Part shown: positions 21,468 through 32,654 of the stretch, one piece after another
Position numbering within the stretch: position 1 is the first letter of the stretch
Layout of the letters: every line of letters begins with the position of its first letter
Origin: Cylindrotheca closterium
Lineage: Eukaryota; Bacillariophyta; Bacillariophyceae; Bacillariales; Bacillariaceae
NCBI GenBank assembly: GCA_933822405.4
Contig: CAKOGP040002003.1
Coordinates: 62,001 to 126,000, forward strand
Length of the DNA: 64,000 nt
Direction: 5' to 3'
Notes under the pieces: generated by a model
What the model saw: the letters and a program-made list of their open reading frames with translations, nothing else
Told to the model about the DNA's origin: nothing
The model's database searches: none
Translations under genes and position numbers: made by a program

Positions 21468-22123
21468 CGGATGCTGCTGCTTCCACTTCATCCTGGACTC
21501 AAAAGGTGGCGTCGTCCTTAAAGGCACCTACCGAAGACTCACCACGGATCGAATTGCCAATCATATCGGGAGCAAGCCAACAAGGCAGTAGTACTCCGCC
21601 ACCATTGTTTCCCAAACCAGGATCATCCAGCAATAACAACAACAAACAACCATCCAAGAACCCACCCCCGTGGCGGGTCCAAGGTTTAGTGTCGTTGGAA
21701 AATCCACGGATCGAACGTCCCTATGGCACTGACTTCATGATTGTCCAAGTTTTGAAAGAGGCTCCTCCAAAAGAACCATATGCTGTTACCGATGATACCA
21801 AAAAGACTGTACTGGGAGGAGCCAAGATCCAAGTTGGAAAATTTAGGTTTCCAAGCTCGATAACCTTGGGATTGGAGAATGCCAAGGTACAAGACAATTG
21901 GAAAAAAGTGGCGTCGACTAAAGACTTGTGGCTGGAGGTTACCATTTGCAAGGAAGATTCGGCCAAGTTTCCATGTGCTCCAGAGGAACAACGCTACCGT
22001 GCTGTGGCTTTTTCAAAACTCTTCAATTCGCCTCAAATCAGCGAGAGCAGCGAAGATGCCGCTGCTATTCGGTTACCAGCCACAATGATACTGGAAAGAA
22101 TAAACAATGCAGATGATGATTGA
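21128..22123 (+). CDS. Plastid-directed hypothetical protein
   Basis: Intronless, 331 residues. Residues 1-23 are a signal peptide (WILLFFIVGSN, cleavage near TVQG). It continues with a His/Ser/Asn-rich region and a second hydrophobic segment near 77-100 (WFAAAYFFAACTFAW), ending in MAVLAE, which could be a lumen-type signal or a membrane helix. A threonine run (about 103-114) and a Pro/Ser/Asn-rich linker precede the only folded-looking domain, about 185-325: GLVSLENPRIERPYG, FMIVQVLKEAP, ITLGLENAKVQDNW, DLWLEVTICKED and AVAFSKLF. This alternation suggests a small beta-rich domain. I recognise no family. Tandem, same-strand position after ALB3 does not by itself link their functions. Confidence 0.7.
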
Positions 22124-22232
22124 TAGATGCTAACAGTCCGAGAGGGTACAAATGGAATCATCCCCTTTATGCGCTCTTACTAGAGCTCCTTCTATTATTT
22201 TTATTAATTCTGTGCAGTAGTATGATAGCAGT

Positions 22233-23839
22233 TTAAGGCGAGATGACTTCTTGTCTCTCAAAGTCACCCACTGACGCGGCGTCGTTCTCTTCTTCGGTAT
22301 TGCCTTCGGCCGATTTTGAACTGTCATCGAGTCCATGTGATTCCGCAAGGACCTTCTCCCAGCTTTGCATGAGCGACAAAAAGCCAATCGCAATGACAAA
22401 GTATACCACCAAATGCATCACCCCATAAGTCAATGCGATTCCAGCTTCATTCAAGGCCGAAAAGACCAATGGAGGAAGCCAGGCGATGATACGTGAAGAG
22501 AAGTTAAAGATTCCTGCCATTTCGGTAGCCTGTTCTTGTGGAACTAGCACGGCAAAGAAACCACTTTGTGTCGCATAAAACCATCCCAAAGCAATGCCCC
22601 AGAAAATAGCTAAAATGTAGGCCTTGAACTTGTCGCTTTCATCCTTCATAATCCATACACCCACCACCGTAGTGACGGAAAAGTACGCCATATTGAGTCG
22701 CCAACAAGTGTTGTAGTTGGTCCTTGTGACAACAAACTCGGATAGCTTGGCACCGGGAACGACAAAGACAAGGACAATAAAAAAGACGATACCACTTTCA
22801 GTGCCAGACATTTTGAGAACTTGGTTCATGAAGGTGATTGAGCACACTGCGAATGCCGAAGCTCCTGCTTCCGCAAAGCATAGCGCAACAAAGAACCACC
22901 GAATGCTTCGTTTGTAGTGAGTGTTGATATGCCTGGCGGTATGAAATAGTTGTGTGAATCCAGCCGTCCAAAGCGACCGTCCCTCTGGAAGCACACGCTT
23001 GGCCTCCACTTTTGGGAGAAACTTGAGCCAACCATAACCAAAGGACACTATCACAAAAATAACATTGATTCCTTGTGATATTTGAGCAGTCAAGACATCG
23101 TCAGCTGATACTCCCAAGCTAATGACAATGACTGTCACCATTAGTAGTCCTTGGGTTCCAAATTGAACCATGGTGAGTTTGGGTGATATGTTTTGGACAG
23201 CCTTCTCGCCAACTTCGAATGCTATTTCTGGCAAGTATGCAAAGGTAATGGTGATGACAATCTGATACAAGAATGCGGCAAAAGCTTGCAAAATTGCCAT
23301 CGGAAACCAAGTGGAGCTGACAGTATATATTTGGATGACTTGGATGGCGACTATAGCAATGCAAGAGTAGAGTCCAACCGAGTGGCGGTAATCTGTATGG
23401 TCCACCACTGCTCCAATGATTGGATTCGCTATTGCTGCCAGAATACCAGAGATGACGGCAATGTTGGTAATCAAAGATGATGGCTGAAAACCATAGACCT
23501 TGTTATCACAATCAATCGCCATATCATTCTCATCGATGCATCCCGCTTCTTCACTTGCCAAGTATAGCAACGAAGTTGAAATGAAAATGTTGGCACCCAA
23601 CAGAGAGCCTCGTGCAGCACCAATCTATAAAAAGCGAGAAGGCAAAGGAATTTAAGCTCCAGCTTGTCACAATGGACAGAATGTTATGTACTTACTGTCG
23701 CTAGACCTCTTGCTCGTTGATTTTGTTGAAAACCAGAACACTTGCAACATATTCTTTGTTTCTCATTTTCATGGGGCGCTTCAGGAGCTTCCGATGTCTC
23801 CTCCTCCTCTTGGTCTACGGTGTCACTATATAATTCCAT
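22233..23839 (-). CDS. Atg22-like MFS transporter, copy A
   Basis: Exons 23839-23696 and 23624-22233 with a 71-bp phase-0 intron encode 511 residues. The start is the ATG that aligns between both tandem copies (MELYSDTV here); the open frame upstream has only a TTG. The N-terminus ends in RARGLAT, continued across the splice by IGAARGSLLGANIF. About eleven to twelve hydrophobic helices follow, including a conserved helix-loop with NPIIGAVVDHTDYRHSVGLY, FAYLPEIAFEVGEKAVQNIS and a late ALGWFYATQSGFFAVLVPQE. These fit the Atg22-like branch of the major facilitator family, whose yeast member exports amino acids from the vacuole. Substrate is not evident. The C-terminal tail is acidic and Ser-rich. 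It is nearly identical to the copy at 24429-26038, introns and 5' flank included. Confidence 0.83.
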
Positions 23840-24428
23840 ACCTATTTTTCTTGTTGTGGGCTTGTCAATGATGGGCTTGTGTTTGGAGGTTTGCGTCTTG
23901 CCCAAGGTTGATCAGAAAATTGATGATACCGTCACGATTGGTTGATTCGGATATTATCTGCAAATATGGAGGTGAACAGTGTACATAGAAGTGATGAATA
24001 CGCGTTTCTAAGAATATTCGGGAGGAGTGTCAAAGAGGTTCGTTGAACTCCGAGCCAATCAAAATGACGAACAAAAAAACCTCGTAGCATAGTACCGCGA
24101 CCAGAGTATTGATCCACTATCAAGCGGTAGACAATGATTCAAGTTAGAGACGACGTCTCCTCATCAAAGATCTGTCATGGCTTGCTGCCTGCAGTACACA
24201 ATCTAATCGTGATTTCTATCTATCGTTTTCATAAGCAACTGCTTGCCACTATGTTACAATTCTACAAGAAACGATTTGTCTATCAACAAGCACATGAGCC
24301 TTTTTACGGTGGTGGAGATCTCCTCTTGAGAGCGTATATGAAATATGTTCAATTCTACATCCACCATGACGTGTTAACCATGATGTGTTATCCATGCTGT
24401 ATCAAATAATCTACAGACTGCACTTTTT
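23840..24428. promoter_or_regulatory. 5' flank of transporter copy A
   Basis: Carries the promoter of copy A on the minus strand and the 3' end of copy B. It is homologous to 26039-26650. Because the flank was duplicated too, the copies probably started with the same regulation. No TATA box is obvious. Confidence 0.45.
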
Positions 24429-26038
24429 TTACATCGAGATATCTTCTTGTCTCTCAACGTCACCCAAAGAGGCGGCGTCGTGCTCTCCTTGGGTATTGCC
24501 TTCGGCCGATTTTGAACTAGCCTCTAGTCCATGCGATTCGGAAAGGACCTTCTCCCAGCTTGGCATGAGCGACAAAAAGCCAATCGCAATGACAAAGTAT
24601 CCAACCAAATGCATCACCCCATAAGTCAATGCGATTCCAGCTTCATTCAAGGCCGAAAAGACCAATGGAGGAAGCCAGGCGATGATGAGTGAAGAAAAGT
24701 TGAAGATTCCTGCCATTTCGGTAGCCTGTTCTTGTGGCACCAGGACGGCAAAGAAACCATTCTGTGTTGCATAAAACCATCCCAAAGCAATACCCCAGAA
24801 AACACCCAAAACGTAGGCCTTGAACTTGTCGTTTTCATCCTTCATAATCCATACACCCACCACCGTAGTGACGGAAAAGTACACCATATTGAGTCGCCAA
24901 CAAGTGTTGTAGTTGGTCCTTGTGACAACAAACTCGGATAGCTTGGCACCGGGAACGACAAAGATAAGAACATTCAAAAATACGACACCCGTTTCGGTGC
25001 CAGACATTTTGAGAGCCTCGTTTAAGAAGGTGATGGCGCAAACTGCAAATGCCGAAGCTCCTGCTTCCGCAAAACACAGAGCAACAAAGAACCACCGAAT
25101 GCTTCGTTTGTAGTGAGTGTTGATATGCCTGGCGGTATGAAATAGTTGTGTGAATCCAGCCGTCCAAAGCGACCGTCCCTCTGGTAGCACACGCTTGGCC
25201 TCCACTTTTGGGAGAAACTTGAGCCAACCATAACCAAAGGAAAGTATCAGAAAGATAGCATTGATTCCTTGTGATATTTGAGCAGTCAAGACATCGTCAG
25301 CTGATGCCCCCAAGCTAATGGCAATAACTACAACAATGAAGAGTCCTTGGGTTCCAAATTGAACCATGGTGAGTTTGGGTGATATGTTTTGGACAGCCTT
25401 CTCGCCAACTTCGAATGCTATTTCTGGCAAGTATGCAAACGTAGTGGTGATGACAATCTGATACAAGAATGCGGCAAAAGCTTGCAAGATTGCCATCGGA
25501 AACCAAGTGGAGCTGACAGTATATATTTGGATGACTTGGATGGCGACTATAGCAATGCAAGAGTAGAGTCCAACCGAGTGGCGGTAATCTGTATGGTCCA
25601 CCACTGCTCCAATGATTGGATTCGCTATTGCTGCCAGAATACCAGATATGACGGCAATGTTGGTAATCAAAGATGATGGCTGAAAACCATAGACCTTGTT
25701 ATCACAACCAACTGTCATGTCATTCTCGTCGATGCATCCCGCTTCTTCACTTGCCAAGTATAGCAACGAAGTTGAAATGAAAATGTTGGCACCCAAGAGA
25801 GAGCCTCGTGCAGCACCAATCTATAAAAAGCGAGAAGGTAAAGAATTTAAGCTCCAGCTTGTCACAATGGACGGATCGTAATACAAGGTCATGTACTTAC
25901 TGTCGCTAGACCTCTTGCTCGTTGATTTTGTTGAAAACCAGAACACTTGCAACATATTCTTTGTTTCTCATTTTCATGGGGCGCTTCAGGAGCTTCCGTT
26001 GCCATATCCTGGTTTACCGTTTTGCTGAATGACTTCAT
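24429..26038 (-). CDS. Atg22-like MFS transporter, copy B
   Basis: Exons 26038-25901 and 25820-24429 (80-bp intron, phase 0) encode 509 residues from the ATG aligned with copy A (MKSFSKTV). The membrane part matches copy A at most positions. Visible differences are conservative and cluster in three places: near GTQGLFIVVVIAISLGASADD, near FLNEALKMSGTETGVVFLNV, and the C-terminal tail (GEHDAASLGDVERQEDISM). No frame-breaking change is present, so both copies appear functional. Family and likely role are as for copy A, an endomembrane or plasma-membrane effluxer of small solutes. Different tails and different cytosolic N-termini are where the two copies could diverge in sorting. Confidence 0.83.
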
Positions 26039-26734
26039 GACGGTTTGCGTTGTGGTGAGTTTGGCAATGATGGGACTATGTGTGAAGGTTTCCGTCTCGC
26101 CCACAGCTGAACATGAATGTTGTGATATGGTCACTTGATTATATATTGATGGGTATGCATAAATGTGCGTTTCTGAGAAAAAATCACTTCAGGAACAATA
26201 TGATGTCAAAGCGGTTCGTTGTGAAAGGAGAAGAAACTCCGAACCAATCAAAATGGCGAACAAAAACCACGAGTAGTGAACCATATATGACCATCAGTGC
26301 CTCATCGATCCAGGACTGCTTTATTCTTACAGCACCAGTACCTGGTACGAATACCTGATACCCTATCATCCGGTAGATGATGATTCCAGTTATAAAAACC
26401 AATCCTCAAAGATCCGTCGCTTGCTGCCTGCAGTACAATCTAATTGCCAGATATATCTATGGTTTTCATTATAAACAACTGCTTGCCATTACTTTACAAT
26501 TCTACCAAGACATGATTGTTCTATAGTCAAGATGGGCTGCTTCATCTTCTTGATGGAACTCTCCTCCTGAGAGCGTAATATGTTCAACTGTACATCCATC
26601 ATGATGATCCGTCCATGCTGTGCCAAGATACTCTAGACTTTGTACATTTTCTAAATCGACATCTTCTTTATCATCCTTGAAATGTCATCCTTCTCGTCCT
26701 CGTCATAATGGTGATGGAACCGCCATCATTAAAT
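26039..26734. promoter_or_regulatory. 5' flank of transporter copy B, repeat remnant
   Basis: Promoter region of copy B on the minus strand, then the probable third-unit remnant (about 26640-26700), then the 3' end of the next minus-strand gene. A near-palindromic AGTACCTGGTACGAATACCT lies near 26337-26356. No gene is supported. Confidence 0.45.
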
Positions 26735-28210
26735 TCAGTCGAATCCATGGTTTTCCACACTAGCCCGAATGGGAAATTCCAATGGACCAACGTTTCTAAC
26801 AATGACTGATGCTCCGTTTCCTGGAACGGCAACAATACCTTCCCATGGACTCCCATCGTCAGATCGCAATTCGATGACTTGACGAACATCGCCAGGTCCT
26901 TGCAAGACTTCAATGTTACATTCCATGGGCAAGCCATCGGTTTCAAGATTGACACGAACGAATTCGGTATTGGGGTCTTGAGCGTAGGTTCGAATGGCAT
27001 TGTTTCCCTGAATGTTCTTCCATGACATCTCTCCCTGAAAGGAGTTGCCATAGGTGCCAAAGTCGCTGGACTGCGAAATGGTGGCCGAAATGGGAAAGGA
27101 CATGTCGGCCGTATTAATGACATCAATGGTTTGAGAAATGGCCCGATTGACGCCACGCGGCCGACCAAAGTAGGCTTGGAGTGGTCGCAAGTACCCATCT
27201 TCACTGTAGACCTTCATGGATTGGGGTGTACTGCTGGGACCATTGCGAAAGTGGACATTCGCATAGAGTGGGCCACCGGGGCGCTCGGCTTGGACCCACA
27301 CTGCCGAGGTTTGGGCAGTAGGATCATCTGATCGCCAAGTCCGACGAGAACCGCCGTGAATGACTGCCTTGGTGGGTTGTTCGGTCAATAGACCATTGGC
27401 CCTGGCAACTTGAGTGAAGGGTTCTTCCATGGGTGGTGGTGGTTCTGGGAAGAACGCTGGAAAGGGTGGGGGGATGACTGCAAGAGGAGGAGCCATGTCT
27501 ACCGGGCGTGGGAAGTCTTGCGTGGGAAGAGGGACTGTCTGGGGGTTGTTAGTGGTGGTACGAGTACCAGTTTCAACAGTGTTGGTGTTGGTTGGTGGAG
27601 CATAGCCTGCTGGAACATAAGGACTGTACCCTTGATTGACTTGATTGTTGGGTGGCGTCAAATTAACAGGTTGTAGATTAACAGGAGCTGCGTAGGACAC
27701 TTGCTTGATTCCTCCGCGAGGATCTTCAAACCATGGCTGAGAGTTTTCGCTGTAGCTGACGCTACCAACCTTTTCAGGCAACTCGGATCCATCCGGTGCA
27801 ACTGGAAGTAGTTGGTCAGGCATGGACGACGTAGTACTCTGATGGTTACTGAAACCAACCGGGTGGTACTGTGACTGTGACTGTTGCTGATACTGTGGTT
27901 GTGGTTGTGGTTGCGGCAATTGCTGAAACTGCTGTTGTTGAAACTGCTGAAACTGCTGCTGCTGCTGCTCATACTGTGCTTGTTGATACTGTTGATATTT
28001 TTCAGGAGGCCCATTATCCCCAACCTTGGTACCTGAATACGCTGATCTGCTCCGAGACTTGTGAGCTGAGAAAAGAACAGTGCGAGGAAAAGGCAAGGAT
28101 GCCTCCTCTGTTAATGTAATCTTAAGCGTTGATGTTATGGAAGTGACAGGAAACGAAAGAACGCTCGCAAACCCGACAGCACAGGTCAAAATCTGAAGCG
28201 ATCTTGTCAT
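26735..28210 (-). CDS. Plastid-type hypothetical, Gln-rich, conserved C-domain
   Basis: Intronless, 491 residues from an ATG at 28210. Residues 1-20 are a signal peptide ending ASVLSF, with Phe at the junction as in plastid pre-sequences. A Gln/Pro-rich region (about 74-115) and a Pro/Thr-rich linker rich in PPPFPAFFPEPPPP follow. The C-terminal domain (about 300-491) has AERPGGPLYANVHFRNGP, KVYSEDGYLRPLQAYFGRPRG, ECNIEVLQGPGDVRQ and SVIVRNVGPLEFPIRASV. The last two echo the first two (ligand-like beta repeats with GP and FP), suggesting a duplicated beta-sandwich. I recall diatom homologues but no function. Three ACGTCA words sit 180-250 bp upstream of its start. Confidence 0.74.
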   Translation of the reverse strand: MTRSLQILTCAVGFASVLSFPVTSITSTLKITLTEEASLPFPRTVLFSAHKSRSRSAYSGTKVGDNGPPEKYQQYQQAQYEQQQQQFQQFQQQQFQQLPQPQPQPQYQQQSQSQYHPVGFSNHQSTTSSMPDQLLPVAPDGSELPEKVGSVSYSENSQPWFEDPRGGIKQVSYAAPVNLQPVNLTPPNNQVNQGYSPYVPAGYAPPTNTNTVETGTRTTTNNPQTVPLPTQDFPRPVDMAPPLAVIPPPFPAFFPEPPPPMEEPFTQVARANGLLTEQPTKAVIHGGSRRTWRSDDPTAQTSAVWVQAERPGGPLYANVHFRNGPSSTPQSMKVYSEDGYLRPLQAYFGRPRGVNRAISQTIDVINTADMSFPISATISQSSDFGTYGNSFQGEMSWKNIQGNNAIRTYAQDPNTEFVRVNLETDGLPMECNIEVLQGPGDVRQVIELRSDDGSPWEGIVAVPGNGASVIVRNVGPLEFPIRASVENHGFD

Positions 28211-28835
28211 TGTTTGCCTTTCTGAAAACAGCGTCCTTACGAACTGTTAGTAAGTGGCCGAAATGCGTTGCAAATGGTTTTGCAATTGGACTATGGAAGA
28301 AGTCGGAAGCAAGAGTTTGCTGAAGTGAAGTGGAATGAGAAAAGAAATCGTCTGAACATCTGTTTTTCTGATTTCCCACCAATCCCGTGGCCACGTCAGC
28401 ATATAAATAAAACCTCACGAATCGAGAGATTTGCCAGCAGGCAGAGACGTCACGAAGACGTCATGATTGAAAGAATACTGTAGGTCCAGGGTTCATTACC
28501 GTACTGTTGCTTGTGATGAGCACCGATTATGATACATCGTTTGCTTGTTCAGTTTGAAAAATCATGCAGTATGATTAGGAGAAGTCATTATCAGTGCCCG
28601 CAACGCAGGTATTGCTGGAGAGCGATGTTTTAAAAACACTGATATAGTACTGCTGTAGCCTGTTTACTGATGCTGTTTTTCCCCCCTCAAAGGTGTTAGT
28701 TATAATACCGTCAGTCTTTATTACCGGTACATGATATCCAGTTTGGAATACATTCATTCATTCTTCCATGCTTCTTGGTGGTTTTTACTCTTGTTGTTAC
28801 TGTTATTATGATTATGAATAATGCTACCACCATGC
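28211..28835. other. Spacer between minus-strand genes
   Basis: Apart from the ACGTCA cluster, it holds a TATAAATA on the plus strand at 28402-28409, TACTGTAG at 28476-28483 and the 3' region of the J-domain gene. No gene is supported. Confidence 0.4.
28393..28463. promoter_or_regulatory. Cluster of three ACGTCA (CRE-like) words
   Basis: ACGTCA occurs at 28393-28398, 28447-28452 and 28458-28463; the last two are part of a direct repeat of GACGTCA separated by four bases. These are the core of cAMP/bZIP-type elements; in the diatom Phaeodactylum similar TGACGT/ACGTCA elements control CO2-responsive carbonic anhydrase genes. They lie 183-254 bp upstream of the minus-strand gene starting at 28210. 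Function here is inferred from position. Confidence 0.4.
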
Positions 28836-30344
28836 CTATGATTCTGTAATTACCATTGCCACTTGCAACATATCTCTCACTTCTTCAAAGCTGAGTTCCC
28901 CGTCCTTGTTCTTGTCCAATCGTGCTTCGGCAATCCGTATTAGTTTTTGCTTGGAAGGCATGGCATTCATTTTGTGTTTGTAAGTTTCCTTGGTTTTGTA
29001 AAAGAGGTCCAAGAAGTTTTCAAATTCATCGCGTTGTAAGACCCCGTCTCCATTGATATCGTAAAAGGCAAATATGGTCCGTAGAAAGAACTCGTAGCTC
29101 CCTTTTTGACTTAGAACATAGTTCTTGTAGAAGGCCTTGAATTCCGCTTCTGACAATTCGTAGCTGTTCACTTCTATATTGCTACTACTCTTTCGGTGTT
29201 TCTTGATGAGCGTCGAAGAGGGCTCTTCGTCACCAGCCTTGGCCAATGAAAATGCTACTTCGGTCGCAATCCGAATGCAGGTTTCTCGTTTCAAGTTAAG
29301 CTTGGTACCTAAAACCGCCCACAATTCTTCGTTGGATTCAATGAATTTTCGGAGTTCGTCCTTGGAAAGGGCCTGATCCCCATTCAAGTCCAATTTCTTG
29401 AATTCCTTCTTGGCCGAAAGTTTCTTTTCACCACCCACGTCCCCGTTCCAGCCACTGGCCGCCTTGGATTTGTACCCCTTGCCATATTCATCTTCCATGA
29501 CTTCTTCAAAGATTAAAAAGGGGTCACGGAATTTGCGCCGCAAAGTGCCTGCAGACAATTGACGACGCGGTCGAGGATCTCCATCGGGACCTGGTCGGGG
29601 GGATAGAGTACCAGTACTGGCCCGATGGTTCTTCAAGGTACCCGTGGAATTGTGTTTGCGAGGAGCACCACCACCAGCTGCAGCAGCCCCACCTGTACCA
29701 ACGGGGCGTGGACGAGGTCGTCCCTGAGGTCGAATGCTTCCTGGAGATTGAGGTGCCACGGTGCTGTGCCGGAGTCGCGCCGCAGCCAAACCTCCCGGAG
29801 ACGGAGGTGCCACCATGGATTGGGTCCGCAAACGTCCCGGAGACTGGGGCGCATTCGCAGCCGCACGAGGGCGGAGCCTCCCTGGCGAGGGTCCCGTCAT
29901 GCTGCCACTTCGACGATGTGGACCACCGACCGAAGTACCTGGGGATAGATCTCTGGGTTTGCTGGGGGATCCAGCCCGGGTCGCTTTCGGCCTGGATCGA
30001 AACAATCCAGGGGAACTGGGAGGTGGTGGGGAGTTTGTAGAACGTTGACGAGGTGGAGTTGTATTCGGATTTCTGGCAGAGGGCCTTCTACGCCCTCCCA
30101 TTTGAGATTTGACGCTCCCCTGTTTCAACATGTCCCAATCGTGTCGTTTGCTTGGATCTGAGACGACTTCATACGCAGCGCTGATTCTGGCAAAGGCATC
30201 AGTCGCTTTCTCTTTGTCTTCTTCTGTATGTTGCTTATCCGGGTGATACTGCATGGCTAATCTTCGATAAGCCTTCTTGATGTCCTTCTCATCAGCGCCC
30301 GGTGTGATGTTAAGGATCTCGTATGGATCATCTGAAGAGTTCAT
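28836..30344 (-). CDS. J-domain protein with C-terminal EF-hands
   Basis: Intronless, 502 residues. Residues 6-75 are a DnaJ domain with the HPD triad at 34-36, expected to stimulate Hsp70 ATPase. Residues 80-270 are a Pro/Arg/Ser/Gly-rich linker with repeated SPGRLR and PQSPG units, likely disordered. From about 275 the sequence FRDPFLIFEEVMEDEYGKGY leads into a calcium-binding region with loops starting near 319 (DLNGDQALSKDE), 429 (DINGDGVLQRDE) and 477 (DKNKDGELSFEE), all with acidic residues at the EF-hand positions. No Gly/Phe or zinc-finger region of type A/B DnaJ is present. A calcium-tuned co-chaperone is the natural reading. The paralogue at 40938 has the same order. A DnaJ-plus-EF-hand fusion is unusual outside stramenopiles as far as I know. 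Confidence 0.88.
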   Translation of the reverse strand: MNSSDDPYEILNITPGADEKDIKKAYRRLAMQYHPDKQHTEEDKEKATDAFARISAAYEVVSDPSKRHDWDMLKQGSVKSQMGGRRRPSARNPNTTPPRQRSTNSPPPPSSPGLFRSRPKATRAGSPSKPRDLSPGTSVGGPHRRSGSMTGPSPGRLRPRAAANAPQSPGRLRTQSMVAPPSPGGLAAARLRHSTVAPQSPGSIRPQGRPRPRPVGTGGAAAAGGGAPRKHNSTGTLKNHRASTGTLSPRPGPDGDPRPRRQLSAGTLRRKFRDPFLIFEEVMEDEYGKGYKSKAASGWNGDVGGEKKLSAKKEFKKLDLNGDQALSKDELRKFIESNEELWAVLGTKLNLKRETCIRIATEVAFSLAKAGDEEPSSTLIKKHRKSSSNIEVNSYELSEAEFKAFYKNYVLSQKGSYEFFLRTIFAFYDINGDGVLQRDEFENFLDLFYKTKETYKHKMNAMPSKQKLIRIAEARLDKNKDGELSFEEVRDMLQVAMVITES

Positions 30345-31186
30345 GGTGATGCTTTACTGATTTCTGTGATGTCTGATAGCGGTGTTTCCTGATAGAATAC
30401 TTCGTGTCGTGTTTGATCTCGATGACTGATGAATAAACCGTGATGCAAAGCTACTGTAGCTATTTGCCTGATGTTTCCTGAATCTGCTCCTGAGGCTGAT
30501 CGATCGTGTTTAGTGATGTGGGGAGAGTCTGCTGCTTTTATCCAAAAGCTTATCTCAGAGCGGTGTGTTGTGTTGTGTTGTGTCTCAACTCTTTTGTTCT
30601 CGGTGAGACTTGTCACAGTGGTAAAAGTAGTAGTACTAGTAGACCTGAACTTATTGTAACCTATTGTGCTCCTGTCGCGGCAGGTTTCGCAGACTGTTTA
30701 TTAGAAAATTTCACCTGTCGTGGCAAGATAGGCACACCTTGCAGTTCGTCATGCCTGATCTTACTAGTCGAAATGACTTGCGAAACCCACAACGGAAATC
30801 TGCCGCCAATAATTCTTGCCAATATTGATGTCCGACCAAGACCAAGTTACTTAATAACCACCGAACGCCAAGACCACACTACTTAGGGGATGTAAATTCA
30901 ACATCCTTCTTTGGGGCTTGATGAACATAACCTGCTGGTTCGGGAATTGTCGGATGCACATTTTGATGGATGGATTTTCATACGACTGCGCTGACAATGA
31001 GAAATGTACGAATATTCCCAAAAAGCTGACATCTGAACTGCAGAAACGACCATGAAATGCACGGACAAACGGATAGCTTAGAAGGATTGATTTTAACTAC
31101 TCTTCGTTCGGTATCATCAGCGCATGCTCATTCCGAGCTAGCACCATTATTGTCAAGAAAGAGTGAGTCTTTGAACGATAACCTCA
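30345..31186. other. Intergenic spacer
   Basis: Holds the promoter of the J-domain gene on the minus strand and the 3' region of the SNF2 gene. TACTGTAG lies at 30452-30459, inside CTACTGTAG. A GTGTTGTGTTGTGTTGTG run near 30563-30580 is low complexity. No supported gene. Confidence 0.4.
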
Positions 31187-32618
31187 TTATGGAGTGTTTG
31201 CTAGTCCTCGTGTCAAGATCTTGACTCCAGCTGCAGATATCTTGGACTTGTTTACGGATCCTCTCCCATTTACAATTTCCGAATGCAGTGCTACCATGTT
31301 GGCCTCAATAGTATCCGAAAATACAAACTTCTTCATGACCATCTCGCTCGTTTGGCCCAACCGATCAATTCTTCCCATGGCTTGGGTTTCGGCAGCCGAA
31401 TCTAAGCAAGGTTCCATCAGAAAGAGATGAGAAGCTTGTGTCAGTGTCATTCCAACGGAACCAGCCCCAAGTGTGACTACCATACAGGCCGGAAATTTCT
31501 TGGGACCTTGAAAGGCCCGAATGGCAAAATCTCGATTCGTCGTCGAGGTCGACCCGGTGATTTCGTAGACGACTGGAATCCCAAACAAGGCTTTGAGGGC
31601 CTGGACGACTAACGCGTGGGTATTGGTATATTGCGTAAAAATCACGGCCCGAATATTGCTGTTGCTGGACCAGAGTTGCTTGATTTCATTGTAGAGCGCA
31701 CAGATTTTGGTCGAGTCCTTCCAACCAATCGTCACCGAAGAAGACGATGACAACAACTTGTCGGATGACAAAGGATGTATCAGACCTTGTTCGAGGCCCC
31801 ATTTGGATGCTCCATCCCGCTCATACTTTCGAATTTGGTTCCAATTGAGATTTTGAAGATTCCTTTGATATTGGCTCTTTTCATCAGGAGACGTGTGCAA
31901 GAAAACTACCTTGCCAACTTTGTTTGGGAGCTCCACGGCTTGTCTACCATCGACCATTTGTGACTTTTCATGCCTCGTCACATACTTGGCAAACATGTTA
32001 ACAAAGGCATCGATCGATTCGTTGTTGATGGTAGCGTTGGAAAAGGCACGGCCAAACGGACTGTTGTCTTGAATTCCCAAAAAGGTCATTTGCTGTTTCA
32101 AATCCGAAATACCGGCCGTCAAGGGAGTGGCAGTGACACACCAACGACAATCCGCCTGTATGCGAGTCGCATACCCAATGTTGGCATTCGTAGTATTGGA
32201 CAACAAATGAGCCTCGTCCATTACCACCCGATGAAATTTCACCTTGTTCACAACATGCGACGGCCATTCAAAGGTGGCTGTCGAAATGATGATATCAGTG
32301 GTGGTTAATAAAAGACGATCGTCCCAATTGTGCAAATCAATGGGATGTTTGGATCTTGACGAGGAGGAATGGAAGCGTCGAACTGTCAAATTCGGAGCAT
32401 GCTTCTTCACTTCATCTTCCCATTGCCCCATCAACGATGCCGAAGTAAGGACCACGGTGGTTTTGGGTCGACTCCAGTCGTCCTTCGCAACATGACTGGT
32501 ATCGGATGCCACCAATGCCAAGATAATGGCCGTTTTCTGTATCCAATGAATAAATAATGGGAAATGAAGAAAAAAAAGGTGGGGCCAGAATTGAGTACAA
32601 TTGATATGTTCTCCACTA

Positions 32619-32654
<36 letters not shown>

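Larger units (their letters stand above)
22233..26700. repeat. Tandem duplication of transporter unit, third remnant
   Basis: Two units of about 2.2 kb repeat head to tail. Each comprises the transporter 3' end, gene, intron and about 500 bp of 5' flank. Flank identity is visible in GCTTGCTGCCTGCAGTAC at 24182 and 26420, and in the CCATGCTGT...CTAGACTT or CTACAGACT block near 24393 and 26618. After the second flank a CATCTTCTT block near 26655-26670 matches the start of copy B's coding end (24439-24450), which looks like the leftover 3' end of a third unit. Confidence 0.7.

Noticed and set aside
23840..23905. Coding extension upstream of transporter copy A
   Set aside because: Opens with TTG after an in-frame stop; the similarity with copy B upstream is explained by duplicated flanks.
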